From Collybiopsis luxurians FD-317 M1 (lineage: Eukaryota > Basidiomycota > Agaricomycetes > Agaricales > Omphalotaceae): a DNA stretch of 64,000 bases. The notes beneath the pieces are model-generated. The model did not search any database, was not told the DNA's origin, and saw nothing but the letters and a program-made list of their open reading frames with translations. A program made the translations under genes and the position numbers. Shown piece after piece: positions 21,417-33,703 of the stretch. Location: NCBI GenBank assembly GCA_000827265.1, contig KN834802.1:119270-183269 (forward strand), written 5' to 3'. Within the stretch, counting starts at the first letter, position 1; the number at the start of each line of letters is the position of its first letter.

Positions 21417-23065
21417 ATTTCAGTGCACGTGGTAGTATTTCCCAATTTCGTCAAAAAAAATGCATAGCATTCAGCTCCCCTGACCCAATGCTAAAATTGG
21501 TCTTCTCAAACTCTTCTGATCTTTCGCTTTGCTGGTTGTCTCAAGTTTTTTTTGGAGTTTTATCAGCTAATGCTTAAGGTTATAGAATCATCCCATTATT
21601 CAGTCATTGCCCCCATATTCAGTTTTTGCTTTGGCTTCCTGTAATTTGAACTACTGGAATACCCACTTAGCCGAACATTGTTAGATTAAGATCCTAAGTA
21701 TATTATCCACAACATTATCTGCGTTGTGATTGCAGATGAAGTAGGCATCCAAGCCATAAAATGTAGGGTCACTTACGGTAAGCACATGTACCGCAACTGC
21801 AACCGTATAGCTAACTAAAAAGTCTCTGAAATATCCTACAATGACTGTAAATCCTGTGAATTAAATATAACAGATAACATATTGTACTTGATACATTTAA
21901 TGCGAGTACATGACATGGTGGCAGATGCTTCTTTCCTATTTGGTTTGTAAATTATGAACAATCAGGGACAAATGTGTGCTTTGAAAAATACGAAGAATGT
22001 CTTTGGAATCAATGGGACTCATGCAGTGGTGACAAAATTTGTTGGCTCTAGAGAGAGGGTCAAGTGTACAAAATCCTGGCAAGGGAACAGATGGGAAAGG
22101 CAGGCATGGTGGTCAAGCTGACATTGGAGGAATGTGTACAAGTCGCCCAGGAAGATGACCGAATAAAATCTAACCTTTTTCCTCCTTCCTTTCTTCCTTC
22201 TTCCTTCCTCTGTGTCATGAACAGTAACGATGAATGTTGGTGGTGCAATGCAGTGATGGGCAGATCTAGATTCCTTTCTGCTCCGTATGACGAGATTTCA
22301 GAGCCATTAAGCGATCTCAAAGCAGAAAAAAAGCCTATTACATTTCCATCTACAGTACTTTTCAACTCGGTCTCCTCGACGCTCTCATGCTGTTTCTTCG
22401 TTCTCTTCTGCAACACTTGGCTTCAAATTCCTTTAGACTGCATCCCTCAAGTTGCGACTCGGGGCTATGGCTTTCCTTCCAAATTCAAACACTTTTCCCT
22501 TCCTAGTATCCCACTGCTATGTCCAAGGTTGTCCCCTTTTACCCATCCGGTTGTCCCTTTGGTTCAGGTGTTGTTTTAAGTCCATTACCCATTGGAGCGA
22601 AACTTTCATGTCATACTTGCATTACTGCATATGATTTGCCCTCCTAATTATCAAAACCGCACAATTATTGGCTTATTCATTCACTGCCCTCATTTTCAGC
22701 TCTGGCTTTGGACCTCTTGTAATTTCAGCTATTGAAAATGTAACCCTGCCCAGCTCCAGTAAATCAAGTTCCTAGGGTTAGCATATCATCCACGTTGTAT
22801 CTTCAGGCAAAACAATTGAAGTAGGGATCTGCACAGTGAACACTTAGGGTTTGGAAGATACAAAGGAACAAATATAAGTATAGAAAAGACTAGACAGGGG
22901 ATGGCTAGGAAAGATAGGCATAGTGTTTCCAGTTTCAAATTTTCCAAGCTCTACAATACCTTCATCCTAAGAATTACTCAAATACTTGTACCAGCTTGAT
23001 GGAAATCAGTATTTGATTCAAGACTTGCACTATCCCCGTGCCAAATTTGTACAGTACAGATAATG
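21417..23065. promoter_or_regulatory. Orphan T-type leader block and intergenic DNA
   Basis: 22125-22450 matches the upstream leader of T4 (34230-34450): the pyrimidine run, the CTAGATTCCTTTCTGCTCCGTATGACG region, the AAGCCTATTA region and TTCAACTCGGTCTCCTCGACGC. No T gene follows, so this is the residue of a lost T copy. ORFs here (171 aa at 22064, for example) are shared only with the near-identical copy at 52.4-53.0 kb and are not supported as genes. 21590-22040 is also repeated near 30630-30850. Confidence 0.6.
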
Positions 23066-25581
23066 TTACCATGTCAATGATTCCCCATGCTTCCACATAC
23101 CGTTCCATCGTGCGATACTGCATCCGTAAGCTTTACAATGTCCTGGATGCCGAATAGTGTAATCTATCTCCACTGCCGCACAATGTCCCATGTAGGTATG
23201 CAACCAATTTGTACAGATTGAAGGCCAGACCTTTTCCCAAATGTTCTGAAAGTAACCCGCACACTCTGTTGTATGGTATGATTGTGAGTCCGACAGGAGC
23301 ATCGGCTTTGTTAATAGGATTACTTCATCCACATCAGGCCTGGAATCAGTATTGGTTGTAGAAGAATCAGAAAATTCATCAACCAGGTTATAAACCTCTA
23401 GTTATAAAAATGAGTATCAAGTTAGGCTGTCAAGCATACAAAGGTGAACCTTCCTCAGAATCATCAGAGCTGTTCTCCCAAGCCTCAGATTCTAAAGAAG
23501 TATGTTATCAAGTCCAGCAGAGTACAATTTGCTCAAAACAACATACCTTGCTCAACAACCATCTCACTGCCATATCCTGGCATAAAACAAAATGTTGGCC
23601 AACCTTGAAAGTGCACATAGTCATTTGTTTTAGGATTATAGCCTCTGAACTTGTGAAGACGTTGTATTGCTTTGAGGAGTGTAGGTGAAGCATTTAAATA
23701 ACCCACATCGGAGCTCAGAGTAATAGATGGAATCCCAAGGAGGTCCATTGTTTCTGCTTTCATTTTGACCTTTCCCAAAGGATCGAATGACCAGAATGGG
23801 GAGCAATCTGGTTTAATTTGAGTTGTAAGCTGCCTGTGACTCCAGACTTTCTCAACCGGTGGAAGGAAGAGAAAAACTTGAGACATGGTGCCATGATGAA
23901 GTATTTGGGGCAGATGATTCACAGGGAATAGGGGGATAGTCACTTGGTGTTCTACAATATGCATCACCCCTGTAAGTTCTTGTCAGAAACTGAAAGGCAA
24001 TAACAGTTGTGGAAGCAAAACAATTGTTGGGAAGGTGGGTTATGTACTTACTAAAACTTGAAAATTCCAGCTCTGCAATCTTCAGTTGATCCAAGATGTA
24101 GGGCAATTGAACCATCCAGCTATGGTTAACTTCGTCCCTGGTCCAGGTATGGATCCGGTAAATGGAAGGGCCATGAAAACACCCTTCAAGAAAATTATAT
24201 GAAACCCTTAACCACAGACACTAAGATTAGCCTGAAATAAAATGGTTAAAGGAGGACCATTACCTGTTCCACCCATCCTGAACTCTCCAAATTTGGGGGT
24301 AATAGTTCTCAGGGCTATCAAAGATGAACCAAGATCCTGATATACAATCCCCTTCAGAAGACATGGGCATCTGGCCAACCACTTCTCCAGTGCTTGAATC
24401 AACCATTGAACTCAGATGACAACCTGTAAAAAGATCAATAGAAATATAATTTGCCATCAGAGAGTACGGCTTTAGAAAGTTGTCAACATTTTCTTCAATG
24501 ACATGTTGGAAATACTGTTGAATTGCCTGTGAGGAATGGAATGTTGAGGAATGACCCCAAAATTTGCATATTGCATGTTAAGCCCAGCAAAGGGAACACC
24601 TACATAAATATAACATGGAGGTCCCCAGCAGAAAGTGCCATTTGAGGGGTCAATCCAAATTTCCTCCACGGGCAGCAATGAGGAATTGAGTAGGCTCTGG
24701 CAATACCTTTGCTTGGCTATTATCAGTGCATCACTATCTGCATGCTGAATCTTTTGTCATTCACTGGGGAAGGTTTAGTAATTTTTAAACTCACAAACCG
24801 CCAGTCTATGTAGCTTCGGACTGCATCCGATGCTCTCATCCATACAAGATTGAATGGAATCATTTCTAAAGTCCATCCACATCATCCCTACTCCGACATA
24901 GCATTTATAAAAAGCACTTGCCTTGGTGAAATATTAACGACGGTGAGATCGAATGTGTGAAGGCATACAATTGCCAGCTATTGGCCTCACTGTGATCCTC
25001 AAAATGTGAATTCACTTTGGCAAGGACAAGGATCGAGGATGGTGGCCTCACCGGACATTAGCAAAAGATTTCAAGTCACTTTTCCATCTCTGAGAAATGA
25101 GATGATGATTTGCTTCTGGATGAAACTAGTATTATACCTCGTGAGCATCATCTCCTTCATATGTGATCGCCATAAAATTCTTTTCTCACTTCTTCGACGC
25201 AAGCTTTACAACCTCAATCTTGACCAATGAATGTGTGGCACTGTGTTCCCAATGGGAAGCAATATGATTTGCCTGAGATGCTGAGAGTCGGTTGAGAGAA
25301 TTCAGCTGCGAGGATATCCGCTGTAGCACGATCATATCCCTCCGGCGAACTTCCTTAAACTGATCATGACTTGTCTCAGTCCTCGGCCAGCCAAAAGAGA
25401 GCTGAGTATGCACATTATCGAGATACGAATGTTCACGACGTCTCTTTCTCTGGACATCCTCATCCATCTCGTATTCATTGCCATCACGATATCTGGGATA
25501 CTGGTGGATGATGGTCTGATTACCGTACACTACATTGAGATCAGATTGAGATATGGTGGAATTTCGAGCGTGGTTCAACAT
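23066..25581 (-). pseudogene. S3: S-family copy with a nonsense codon and a 22-bp deletion
   Basis: The start is MLNHARNSTISQSDL at 25581 and the terminal exon ends at 23066. All exon blocks are present and in order (FKEVRRRD, VKLASKK, IWIDPSNGTFCWGPP, VDSSTGEVVGQMP, WSFDPLGKVKM, DPKTNDYV, YHTTECAGYF). TGA at 25186-25188 replaces the arginine codon CGA that S4 and S6 have after ASKK. Near 24540 a 22-base deletion between direct repeats GAGGAATGGA shifts the frame of the large central exon. Either lesion would abolish the product. Paired with T3 on its right. Confidence 0.8.
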
Positions 25582-26717
25582 TGGGTCCTGGGGAATGTAT
25601 ACAACAGCGCAGAATACACGAGGCAAGGTGGTGGATCGATGAAAAGACGAAAAGCTGTTCAGCAAGTGACAGGTATTGTATCCATTATAACACATACAAT
25701 ACAGGATTCGCCGGACAGGCGACGGCGATGATCAAGATTGAAGGGAGCAGGTGACTGAATGTGGGATTTGATCATAGGAATATATATCTCTTCATGTACA
25801 GCATGAAATTGTGTTTATTATTCTTCGTTCTTTCAGCCTCGGGTGAAATGAATGAATTTACGGAGTGCTAGAGAGGAACTACTTAAGCTTCAATGAAGAC
25901 GCCTCGGTCAGAGTCAAAAGATTGAAGGGGAATTATAAAATGACAGATCCTGGTCAGAAGTTCCGTGGAGGACAGATAACTCGATGCGCTGCGAGGTGTT
26001 GACCAAAATAATATCTACAGCTTATTAGGCCATTGACATCCATGGCTGTGATATATCAAGACAGGAATGATACGGCTTTAAATAGCCGGATCTCGGCCTG
26101 GCAACAGTAAGCGCCCGGGAAGGATGACCGAATGAAATTTAACCTTTTTCCACCTTTCCTCCTTCCTTCCTCCGTGTCGTGTATGGGGACGACGAACGCT
26201 GTTGGTGCGGCGCAATGATTAACAGACCTAGAGCTCTCTCTGCTCCATACGACTCTATTACAAAGCCGTTGATTACATTCAAAAAGAAAAAGAAAACCTA
26301 TTATACTCGTACAACCAGTTACAGTAATCCTTGAATTTGGACTCCCTGACGCTCTCTCGCTCTTTCTTAGTTCTTTTGTGCAACTTAATTTCCAGCTCTC
26401 TAATCGGCTTCTTCCATCTCTCGGCTCTCCTCCTCTTTCATCTTTTTTGGTCGATATACGAAATGAATAGGAAAAGGTTTAAGGGAACCAAAAGTACCGT
26501 TCGTCAGTACCACGCAAAAGTTGTTGGTTAAGAAACAAAGGTGAGCCTCGTTCTATTTATCAGATAATTAGGAACTGATATCTGAACTGCAATTCCTTCC
26601 CATTTCGTGGTTATCTTTAGATTCTCGACATACCAATCCATTTAAAAATAATATTTTGACACCTCCCAAACCATATCGGGAATAGGTGCATATCCGTCTT
26701 TCTTTCTTTATCATCTC
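25582..26717. promoter_or_regulatory. Shared S3/T3 divergent intergenic region with leader intron
   Basis: Contains the conserved T leader block (about 26090-26460: CTCGGCCTGGCAAC, AACCTTTTTCC, GTGTCGTGTATGG, CCTGACGCTCTCTCG) and a leader intron at 26541-26620 (GTGAGC...TTTAG). The S-proximal 200 bases are shared with S4 and S6. No other gene was seen. Confidence 0.6.
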
Positions 26718-28121
26718 ATGTCGCTTCTGTCTCTGACAACTTTTTCACCCCCAGCAGATTTAACTAGCAATTTGGATCCTCCGAGTACTGACACTACGCC
26801 TGCAGCTGTCAGCGATTCTTCTACTACGATTGCTATATCCACCACCCCCTCTATTCCCTCAACAACTCCAACTTCGTCCTCTCCCTCCTCCCCCAACGCG
26901 GCTACTTCTCCCGCTGGCACGACCATCTTCCCCTCATCCACCGCGTCCAAATTCGATGGAACCCCCATTGGTAGCTTGAGTTTGTCCAGCTCGTCTGCTT
27001 CCAGCTCTGCGAGTTTGAGTTCGGGTGGTACCGGCTCCAGTGTATCCAGTGCCACGTCAACCCTAAGCAGCACCCTCACCGCACCCCTCACTACCTCCGT
27101 CCAAGCTACCATCATGACGACCAACGCAAATTGCCAAAGCGTCACCACCGTCATCACCACCGAATCCATCCTATCCGCTGGGTCCGTCGTCACCTCCTCC
27201 GCCTCCTCCAATGGAAGCATCAATTCAACGGGGTCGAGTTCGAAATCGAACGTCGGCGAAATCGTAGGAGGCGTTTTGGGTGGTGTAGCCGGGTTAGCGA
27301 TTATTCTCGCTGTGCTGTTTTTCGTGTGGAAGAGGCAGAAAAGGAGGAGGGAGCTCGAGGAGGCTTTTGATGGGAACTTTGATCCGGACAGGATCGTTCG
27401 CGCTGGAGGTGTAGGCGGGGCTGGAGTGAGGGATAGCTATACGAGTGAGACGGGAGGGTACACGTATGTGTATGCGGGAGGGGAAAATGCGAAAATGAAA
27501 AAGGCGGCGAAGAGGGCTAGTCGGGCTTTGGAGAAGGAGATGGTGGCAAGTAAGGGAGGTGCAGGTGCAGGTTTGGGTGGGGGGACGTTGCCGGATATTC
27601 CTGTGGATGGGCAAGGGAGTTTGGATATTGAGGGGGGGTATGTATACGGACAAGGACATGGGTATGGACGCAGACCGGAGATGCCGCAGCTCGTGCATTC
27701 AAACGCGATTTCGACAATTCAGTTACTGCATGAGAGGATGGACGATGAGACTGAGCTCGAGTGGGCGCTGGAGCCTGCGAATCTGTGTCTCAGTCTATAC
27801 TGTTTGATACGTGATAGCCTTGACTCCGTATCTCTTTATCACCTGACCCAGACTTGTACACATGTAAATAGTCAAAAAGGATTGAACATATTGATGGCCC
27901 CAACTGCTCAGAATTTCAGTCTATTTTGTAGTATTTCCCAATTTCGTCAACAAGAATCCATAGCATTCAACTCCCTTGACCCGATGCTAAAATTGATCTT
28001 CTCAAACTCTTCTGATTGCTTTGCTGTTTGTCTTACATTTTTGGGGGGTTTTGAAGCGGATCCTTGGTCATGCGCAGGGGTGCAACGTGAGTTTTTGCAA
28101 TATGCTTACAGCCTATACTGA
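26718..28121 (+). CDS. T3: T-family membrane protein with TE-derived C-terminal extension
   Basis: The ORF is 467 codons. Layout as in T2: Ser/Thr-rich ectodomain (1-175), transmembrane helix (~residues 182-207, IVGGVLGGVAGLAIILAVLF), RKRRRELEEAFDGNFDPDR-type juxtamembrane segment, Gly-rich tail with LPDIPVDGQG and STIQLLHERMDDE. The family stop used by the T2 tail (CTCTGA) reads CTCAGA here, so the frame continues ~75 codons through former 3' sequence and ends inside the inserted hAT element (from about 28056). The last ~20 residues are thus transposon sequence. The N-terminus lacks an ATG at the T4 position (ATA instead), so MSLLSLTTF at 26718 is the first start. Paired with S3. Confidence 0.7.
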   Translation: MSLLSLTTFSPPADLTSNLDPPSTDTTPAAVSDSSTTIAISTTPSIPSTTPTSSSPSSPNAATSPAGTTIFPSSTASKFDGTPIGSLSLSSSSASSSASLSSGGTGSSVSSATSTLSSTLTAPLTTSVQATIMTTNANCQSVTTVITTESILSAGSVVTSSASSNGSINSTGSSSKSNVGEIVGGVLGGVAGLAIILAVLFFVWKRQKRRRELEEAFDGNFDPDRIVRAGGVGGAGVRDSYTSETGGYTYVYAGGENAKMKKAAKRASRALEKEMVASKGGAGAGLGGGTLPDIPVDGQGSLDIEGGYVYGQGHGYGRRPEMPQLVHSNAISTIQLLHERMDDETELEWALEPANLCLSLYCLIRDSLDSVSLYHLTQTCTHVNSQKGLNILMAPTAQNFSLFCSISQFRQQESIAFNSLDPMLKLIFSNSSDCFAVCLTFLGGFEADPWSCAGVQREFLQYAYSLY

Positions 28122-30619
28122 AATCAGGATTAAACCCTCGCAACCATGTTTCCAAAGTACTGCAAGAAAGTTACCGATAATATGGCGATCACAACTATTA
28201 AACCTGCTCCTATTTATCAAAAGCACAAGTCGTGGATCATCCCACATGGTGGGACAGTTGGTGCAGCTGGCAACTAAGATCAAATGGACATCGAAAATAA
28301 CAGTTCTCAGGCTGAGGGAGGTGCTGGGTCCATTGCGCAGCATGGCATTGCCGAGTATATCCCATTGAGGATGACTCCGACGCGACAGGCTGCAATCGAC
28401 CTAGCACTGTTCCAGCTGGTTTTGTGTGCTGCACTTCCATTCAGCTTTGTCGAAAATCCCTGGTTTGTGAACTTCACGACTGTTGCTGCTAGCAACTATA
28501 TTACTCTGGAACGATCTGCTTTTTTCACTCGTCTGATTTCGGAGCAGATGGTTCTGTTTTGGAATGCGTTAGCTAAGCTCTTAAAGAACCGACAGTATCT
28601 GACTGTTTCGTTTGACGGCTGGAGCTCTCGTGCTAAGGACCAAATCTATACTTTTCACACTACCCTTCCCAGCCGGCGTTCCATCTTTGCTACAGGTCAT
28701 GTTTTTAAAGGTATCAGTGTGACTGTTACTGCACTCCTCAATGTAGTCAAAAGCAGCATTTTTGACAAGTATGGGGCTCACTGATATAGTGCCGCCATTG
28801 GAGATGGTGGGCCAAATGTACGAGCAGCGCGGAAGTTGCTCACAAAGGAGCTCCCATGGATTCTTAATATCTACGATGTGTGTCACAACCTCAGCCTATT
28901 CCTCAAAGATCTCGGTAAATTATTCAAAGATGTACGTCTACATATTCTTAATGGTGTATTCTATTAACATGTTGCACATAGGAGCTAAAGATTGTATCGG
29001 CAACTTCAAATTATTTCGGACAGTCCAATCTTGGTACTGCCCAGCTCACCGAAGAGCGCAAAAGACAAAATATTGCCACTGGTATGATATCTGCTTCAGA
29101 AACACGCTTCGGTACAACCTATCACCTGGCTAAAGCAGTACAGAGATGCATGCCAGCACTTGTGAAGTGTGTCATGAGCAGAGCCATTACTTTTACAACT
29201 AAGGCAGTGAGCGACTTAGATAGTTTTCTTATTACTGTTAACATTTTTGCTTCTCAGACAAAATGGCTCACCTCTTACTTCAAGAAAGGGCCGCGAAACT
29301 TGACATTCCAAATGCAACTGGACAGGATCACCAAGCTCTTTGAATCGGGCGCAAATGGTATCACAAGGTAAGAAGGTCAGAACATCACATGCGCCGATGT
29401 CTTTTACGTCTGGATTACTATTGCCTGGCATCTTGAGCGGGTCCTTGCTGACCTGGAAAATGATGTATCGCAATATCGGTCACAGGTTGTTCAGATTTAT
29501 AATGACCGTTTCAACCAGAACCAGATGACGACGGAGACATCTCACCAACTTTTCCTTCTTGGGTATGTCCTCCATCCATGTACGTCCATATCAATTTCAG
29601 ACTCCTATTTGAGTATACTGATATACTCTAGTGTACTTTCTCAATGGCGGCTTGCAGCTTGCAATGTTGCTGATTCAAGATGGGGAAATGCCCACTCGCT
29701 CTCAGTATTCAGACTTATTTGCCACGATTCACCAAGCAGCTCGTTCTATCCTCAGTGCCGAGCATATCCACACAGGGATGAGGAATGGCAAAAAGTCTGA
29801 ATGTGAAGATCTTGTCCGGCAGCTCATTCGTTGGGTATATGGTCTCCCACCTTTCACTAGCCGCAGCTGCTTTTCATGGAAAGATAGTGCATTAAATTAC
29901 CGGGAGCAACTGGGCAAAGATTCAGGAGCATCTATTCTCACTATAAGTAATTCTCCCTAAGCATTTTCTTAATCCTCACTCTGGGAATAGAAAGTTGCTG
30001 TGATCATTTTCTTTATCATCAGTGGGACAAATTCGGTATTACTGAAGGTGACTACCAACACATGGCTACTGCTAATGTCAAGGTTTCTCCAGTTAAGACA
30101 TCATCGGTACTCCTATCAGCCCCGACCTTGATGGATCTTCTGAATGACCATGAGCTTTTGCCTGAAGATGTTGATCAGGATGCACTTCAAGAAGCTCTTT
30201 TCAATGCACCGGACCCTTATGATTTTCACGAGACTGAGTGTCTTGATGCAGTACGTGCAACTGATCCTGTTGATGAAGATGGAAGATTTATTCTCCGGTC
30301 ATCAGACCGCTGGGCTGTCAGCGCATTTGTCAAGTTGGACAGTCCAGCACTGTAGGAGCTCACGATGCCGCTCAGGATGAGCAAGACCGGTTCAGAAAAA
30401 CTGTTCTGCTAAGTAACGAGATAGAGGAAGAAGAGTTTGACAATAGGGATCTAGCATTATAGTTATTAACATACTGGCATGCTAGAAATTCAATCTAGCA
30501 TGTTTCAACCATTTGTAGCATTTGTGCTACTTAGCTGATGATAACATATACTAAATTTATCTCTCCGAGTATCAGAATCCCTAGCATATCTAGCAACATG
30601 AAAATAATTTCTACCCCGG
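28056..30619. mobile_element. hAT-type transposon inserted 3' of T3
   Basis: Compared with the empty flank after T2 (21540-21600), about 2.56 kb is inserted here. Terminal sequences are CAGGGGTGCAA (28075) and, inverted, CCGGGGTAGAA (ending ~30619), eight of eleven matching. The interior encodes a hAT transposase. No clean 8-bp target duplication was found, so the exact ends are uncertain. Confidence 0.7.
28182..30355 (+). pseudogene. hAT transposase, lacking the C-terminal dimerisation block
   Basis: Exons can be followed through LTVSFDGWSSRAKDQIYTF, HVFKGISVTV, IGDGGPNVRAARKLL, LPWILNIYDVCHNLSLFLKD, SATSNYFGQS, ATGMISASETRFGTTYHLAK, FYVWITIAWHLERVL and ETSHQLFLLGY. These are blocks of the fungal hAT superfamily (DDE/RNase H fold). 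A TAA at ~28275 interrupts the N-terminal part. The usual C-terminal hAT dimerisation region (an SMADERT-like block) was not found between 29960 and 30355. An acidic C-terminal stretch (LLPEDVDQDALQE) is present instead. Probably inactive. Confidence 0.75.
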
Positions 30620-31166
30620 CACTAATGTTTTAGATTCATCCCGTTGTTCAGTCATTGCCCCCATATTGAATCAAATATTCCAGATAACATATTGAATTTG
30701 ATACATTTAATGAGAGTACATAACATTGTGGCAGATGCTTCTTTCATATTTGGTTTGTACATTATGAACAATCAGAGATAAATGTGCTCTGAAAAATACA
30801 AAGAACATGATTGGAATCAATGGGACTCATGGAGCAGTGACCATTTGTTGTCTTTAGAGAGGGTCAAGTGTACCAAATAATGGCAAGGGAAACGGCATGG
30901 TGGTCAAGTTGACACTGGATGAACATGTATAAGTACTTTTGATTTGGCTCCAGTGAGGATTACACTGGGCAGCTGAAAACGGGCTGAGGAATTTCAACAA
31001 CACTTGGCCAATTCGGTAGCTGTTCAGCCTGTTCCAAATGGCCAGTTCTGAATTGATTTAAGATTCTACAACTTTAATTGTAATAATTATTGAACTGCTC
31101 ATGCCGGCTTGGTATTTTGTTCAGGAGTTACACTATCACATCGGCAAACAGTACAGTAATAGAATA
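30620..31166. other. Array spacer
   Basis: 30636-30860 is homologous to 21590-22040 and 51890-52330, the spacer 3' of T genes. No gene was found. The leader block that follows in those copies is missing here. Confidence 0.55.
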
Positions 31167-33703
31167 TCATGGACATATCCATGACTCCCCGTGCTTCAAC
31201 ATACCGTTCAACTGTCCAATGCTATCTCCATTAGGTCTACAGTCCTCCGGATGCCAAATAGAGAAATCTGTCTCTTTTCCTGCACGATGTCCCAAGTGAG
31301 TATCCAACCAATTGGTACATATAAGGGGCCAGGCCTCTTCCCATATTTTCTTTGAGTGATCCAAACAGTCCGTAGTGTGGTATGATTGTGAGTCCAACAG
31401 GTGCATTGGCTTTGTTAATAGGATTTCTTCATTAATATCAGGCCTGGAACCAGTGTTGGTTGTAGAAGAATCAGAAAATTCATCAACCAGGTTATAAACC
31501 TCTAGTTATAAAAATGAGTATCAAGTTAGGCTGTCAAGCATACAAAGGCCAACCTTCCTCAGAATCATTGGAGCCATCCTCCCAAGTAGCAGACTCTAAA
31601 GAAGTATGTTATCAAGTCCAGTGGAGTACAATCGAAAACAACTTACCATGCTCAACAACCATCTCACTGCCATATCCTGGCATAAAACAAAATGTTGGCC
31701 AATTGCGGGAGTGTACATAGTCATTTGTTTTAGGATCATAGCCTCTGGACTTGTGAAGATGTTGTATTGCATTGAGGAGTGTAGGTGAAGCTTGTAGATA
31801 AGCCACATGAAGGCTCAGAGTAATAGGTGGAATCCCAAGGAGGTTCATTGTTTCTGGTTTCATTTTGACCTTTCCCAAAGGATCAAATGACCAGAATGGG
31901 GAGCAATCTGGTTTAATTTGAACTGTAAGCTGCCCATGACTCCAGAATTTCTTGACTGGCGGAAGAAAGAGAAAAAGTTGAGATATGGTGCCATGATGAA
32001 GTGTTTGGGGCAGATGATTCACAGGGAATGGGGGGATAATCACTTGGTGCCGTAAAGTACGCATCATCCCTGTAAGTACTTGTCAGAAAATGAAAGGCTA
32101 TAACCATCTTGGAAGGAAAACAACTGTTGGGAAGGCGGGGTCTGTACTTACTAAAACTTGAAAATTCCAGCTCTGCAATCTTCAGTTGATCCAAGATGTA
32201 GGGCAATTGAACCATCCAGCTATGGGTGACTTTGTCCCTGTTCCAGGTATTGATCTGGTAAATGGAAGGGCCATGAAAACACCCTTCAAAAAAATTATAT
32301 GAAACTCTTAACCACAGACACTAAGATTAGCCTGAAATAAAATGGTTAAAGGAGGACCATTACCTGTCCCATCCATCATGAACTTTCCAAATTTGGGGGT
32401 AATAGTTCTCAGGACTATCAATGATGCACCAAGATTCTAACAAAATATCCCCTTCAGAAGACATGGGCATCTGGCCAACCACTTCTCCAGTGCTTGAATC
32501 AACCATTGAACCCAGATGACAGGCTGTAAAAGGATCAGCAGAAATAAACTTTGCAATCCCAGAGGACAGCTCTAGAAAGTTGTCAACATTTTCTTCAATG
32601 GCATGTTGGAAATACTGTTGAATTGCCTGTGAGGAATGGAATTGAATCAATGGAGGAATGGAATGTTGAAGAGTGACCCCAAGATTTGCATATTGCATGT
32701 CAATCCCAGAAAAAGGAACACCTGCATAAATATAACATGGAGGTCCCCAGCAGAAAGTACCATTTGAGGGGTCAATCCAAATTTCCTCTACAGGCAACAA
32801 TGACGAGCTGTAGATGCTCTTGCAATACCTTTGCTTGGCTATCATCAGTGCATCACTATCTGCATTCTGAATCTTTTGTCATTCACCAGGGAAGGTTTGG
32901 TGATTTTGGAACTCACAAACCGCCAGTTTATGTAGCTTCGAACTACATCTGATGCTCTCATCCAAATGAGATTGAATGGAATCAATTCTGAAGTCCATCC
33001 ACATTATCAGTCCTCCGACATAGCATTTATAAAAAGCACTTACCTTGGTGAAATATTAGTGACGGCGAGATTGAACGTGTGAAGGCATACAACTGCCAGC
33101 TATTGGCCTCGCTGTAAATCTCAAAACATGAATCTGCTTTGGCAAGGACAAGGATCGACACTGGAGGCCTCACCGGACATGGGTAAATGATTCCAAGTCA
33201 CTTTTCCATCTCTGAGAAATGAAATGATGATTTGCTTCCGGATGAAACTAGTATCATACCTCGTGGGCATCATCTCCTTCATATGTGATCGCCATAAATT
33301 TCTTTTCTCGCTTCTTCGATGCAAGCTTTACAACCTCAATCTTGACCAATGAATGTGTGGCACTGTGTTTCCGACGGGAAGCAATATGATTTGCCTGAGA
33401 TACTGAGAGTCGGTTGAGAGAATTCAGCTGCGAGGATATCCGCTGTAGCACGATCATATCCCCCCGGCGAACTTCCTTAAACTGATCATGACTTGTCTCA
33501 GTCCTCGGCCAGCCAAAAGAAAGCTGAGTACGCACATCGTCAAGATACGAACGCTCACGACGTCTCTTTCTTCGCGCATCCTCATCTATCTCGTGCTCAT
33601 GGCCATCACGATATCTAGGATACCGGTGGATGATGGTCTGATTACCGTACACTACATTGAGATCAGATTGAGATATGGTGGAATTTCGAGCGTGGTTCAA
33701 CAT
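31167..33703 (-). CDS. S4: intact S-family protein, nine exons, 694 aa
   Basis: Exons (5' to 3'): 33703-33260, 33211-33174, 33111-33044, 32987-32917, 32872-32364, 32306-32152, 32069-31647, 31595-31554, 31501-31167. All introns are GT-AG and the phases fit, giving 695 codons with one terminal stop. N-terminus: the STISQSDLNVVYGNQTII motif, a variant of the short FTI..S.F..V.G sequence that starts many agaricomycete hypothetical proteins. Then a basic helix, FKEVRRGDMIVLQRI, ITYEGDDAHE.W, SISPSLIFHQELIPF, IWIDPSNGTFCWGPP, TGEVVGQMP, WSFDPLGKVKM.P, GYDPKTNDYV and WPTFCFMPGYG. It ends in an acidic hinge and a Cys/His-containing terminal exon. There is no signal peptide or helix for membrane insertion. 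Function unknown. Divergent from T4, which is dead. Confidence 0.8.

Larger units (their letters stand above)
17306..25900. repeat. Segmental duplication, copy 1 (S2-T2-S3)
   Basis: The order and sequence of this block are repeated at 43861-56190. Stretches such as 18480-18960 against 45026-45500, and 22060-22580 against 52357-52880, differ at only a few percent of positions by eye. Copy 1 has no Helitron inside the T2 tail; copy 2 does. Boundaries are approximate. Confidence 0.85.

Noticed and set aside
22064..22579. 171-codon ORF and its copy at 52514-53032
   Set aside because: Start position and length differ between the two copies and the matching T4 leader has no such frame; it is orphan leader DNA.
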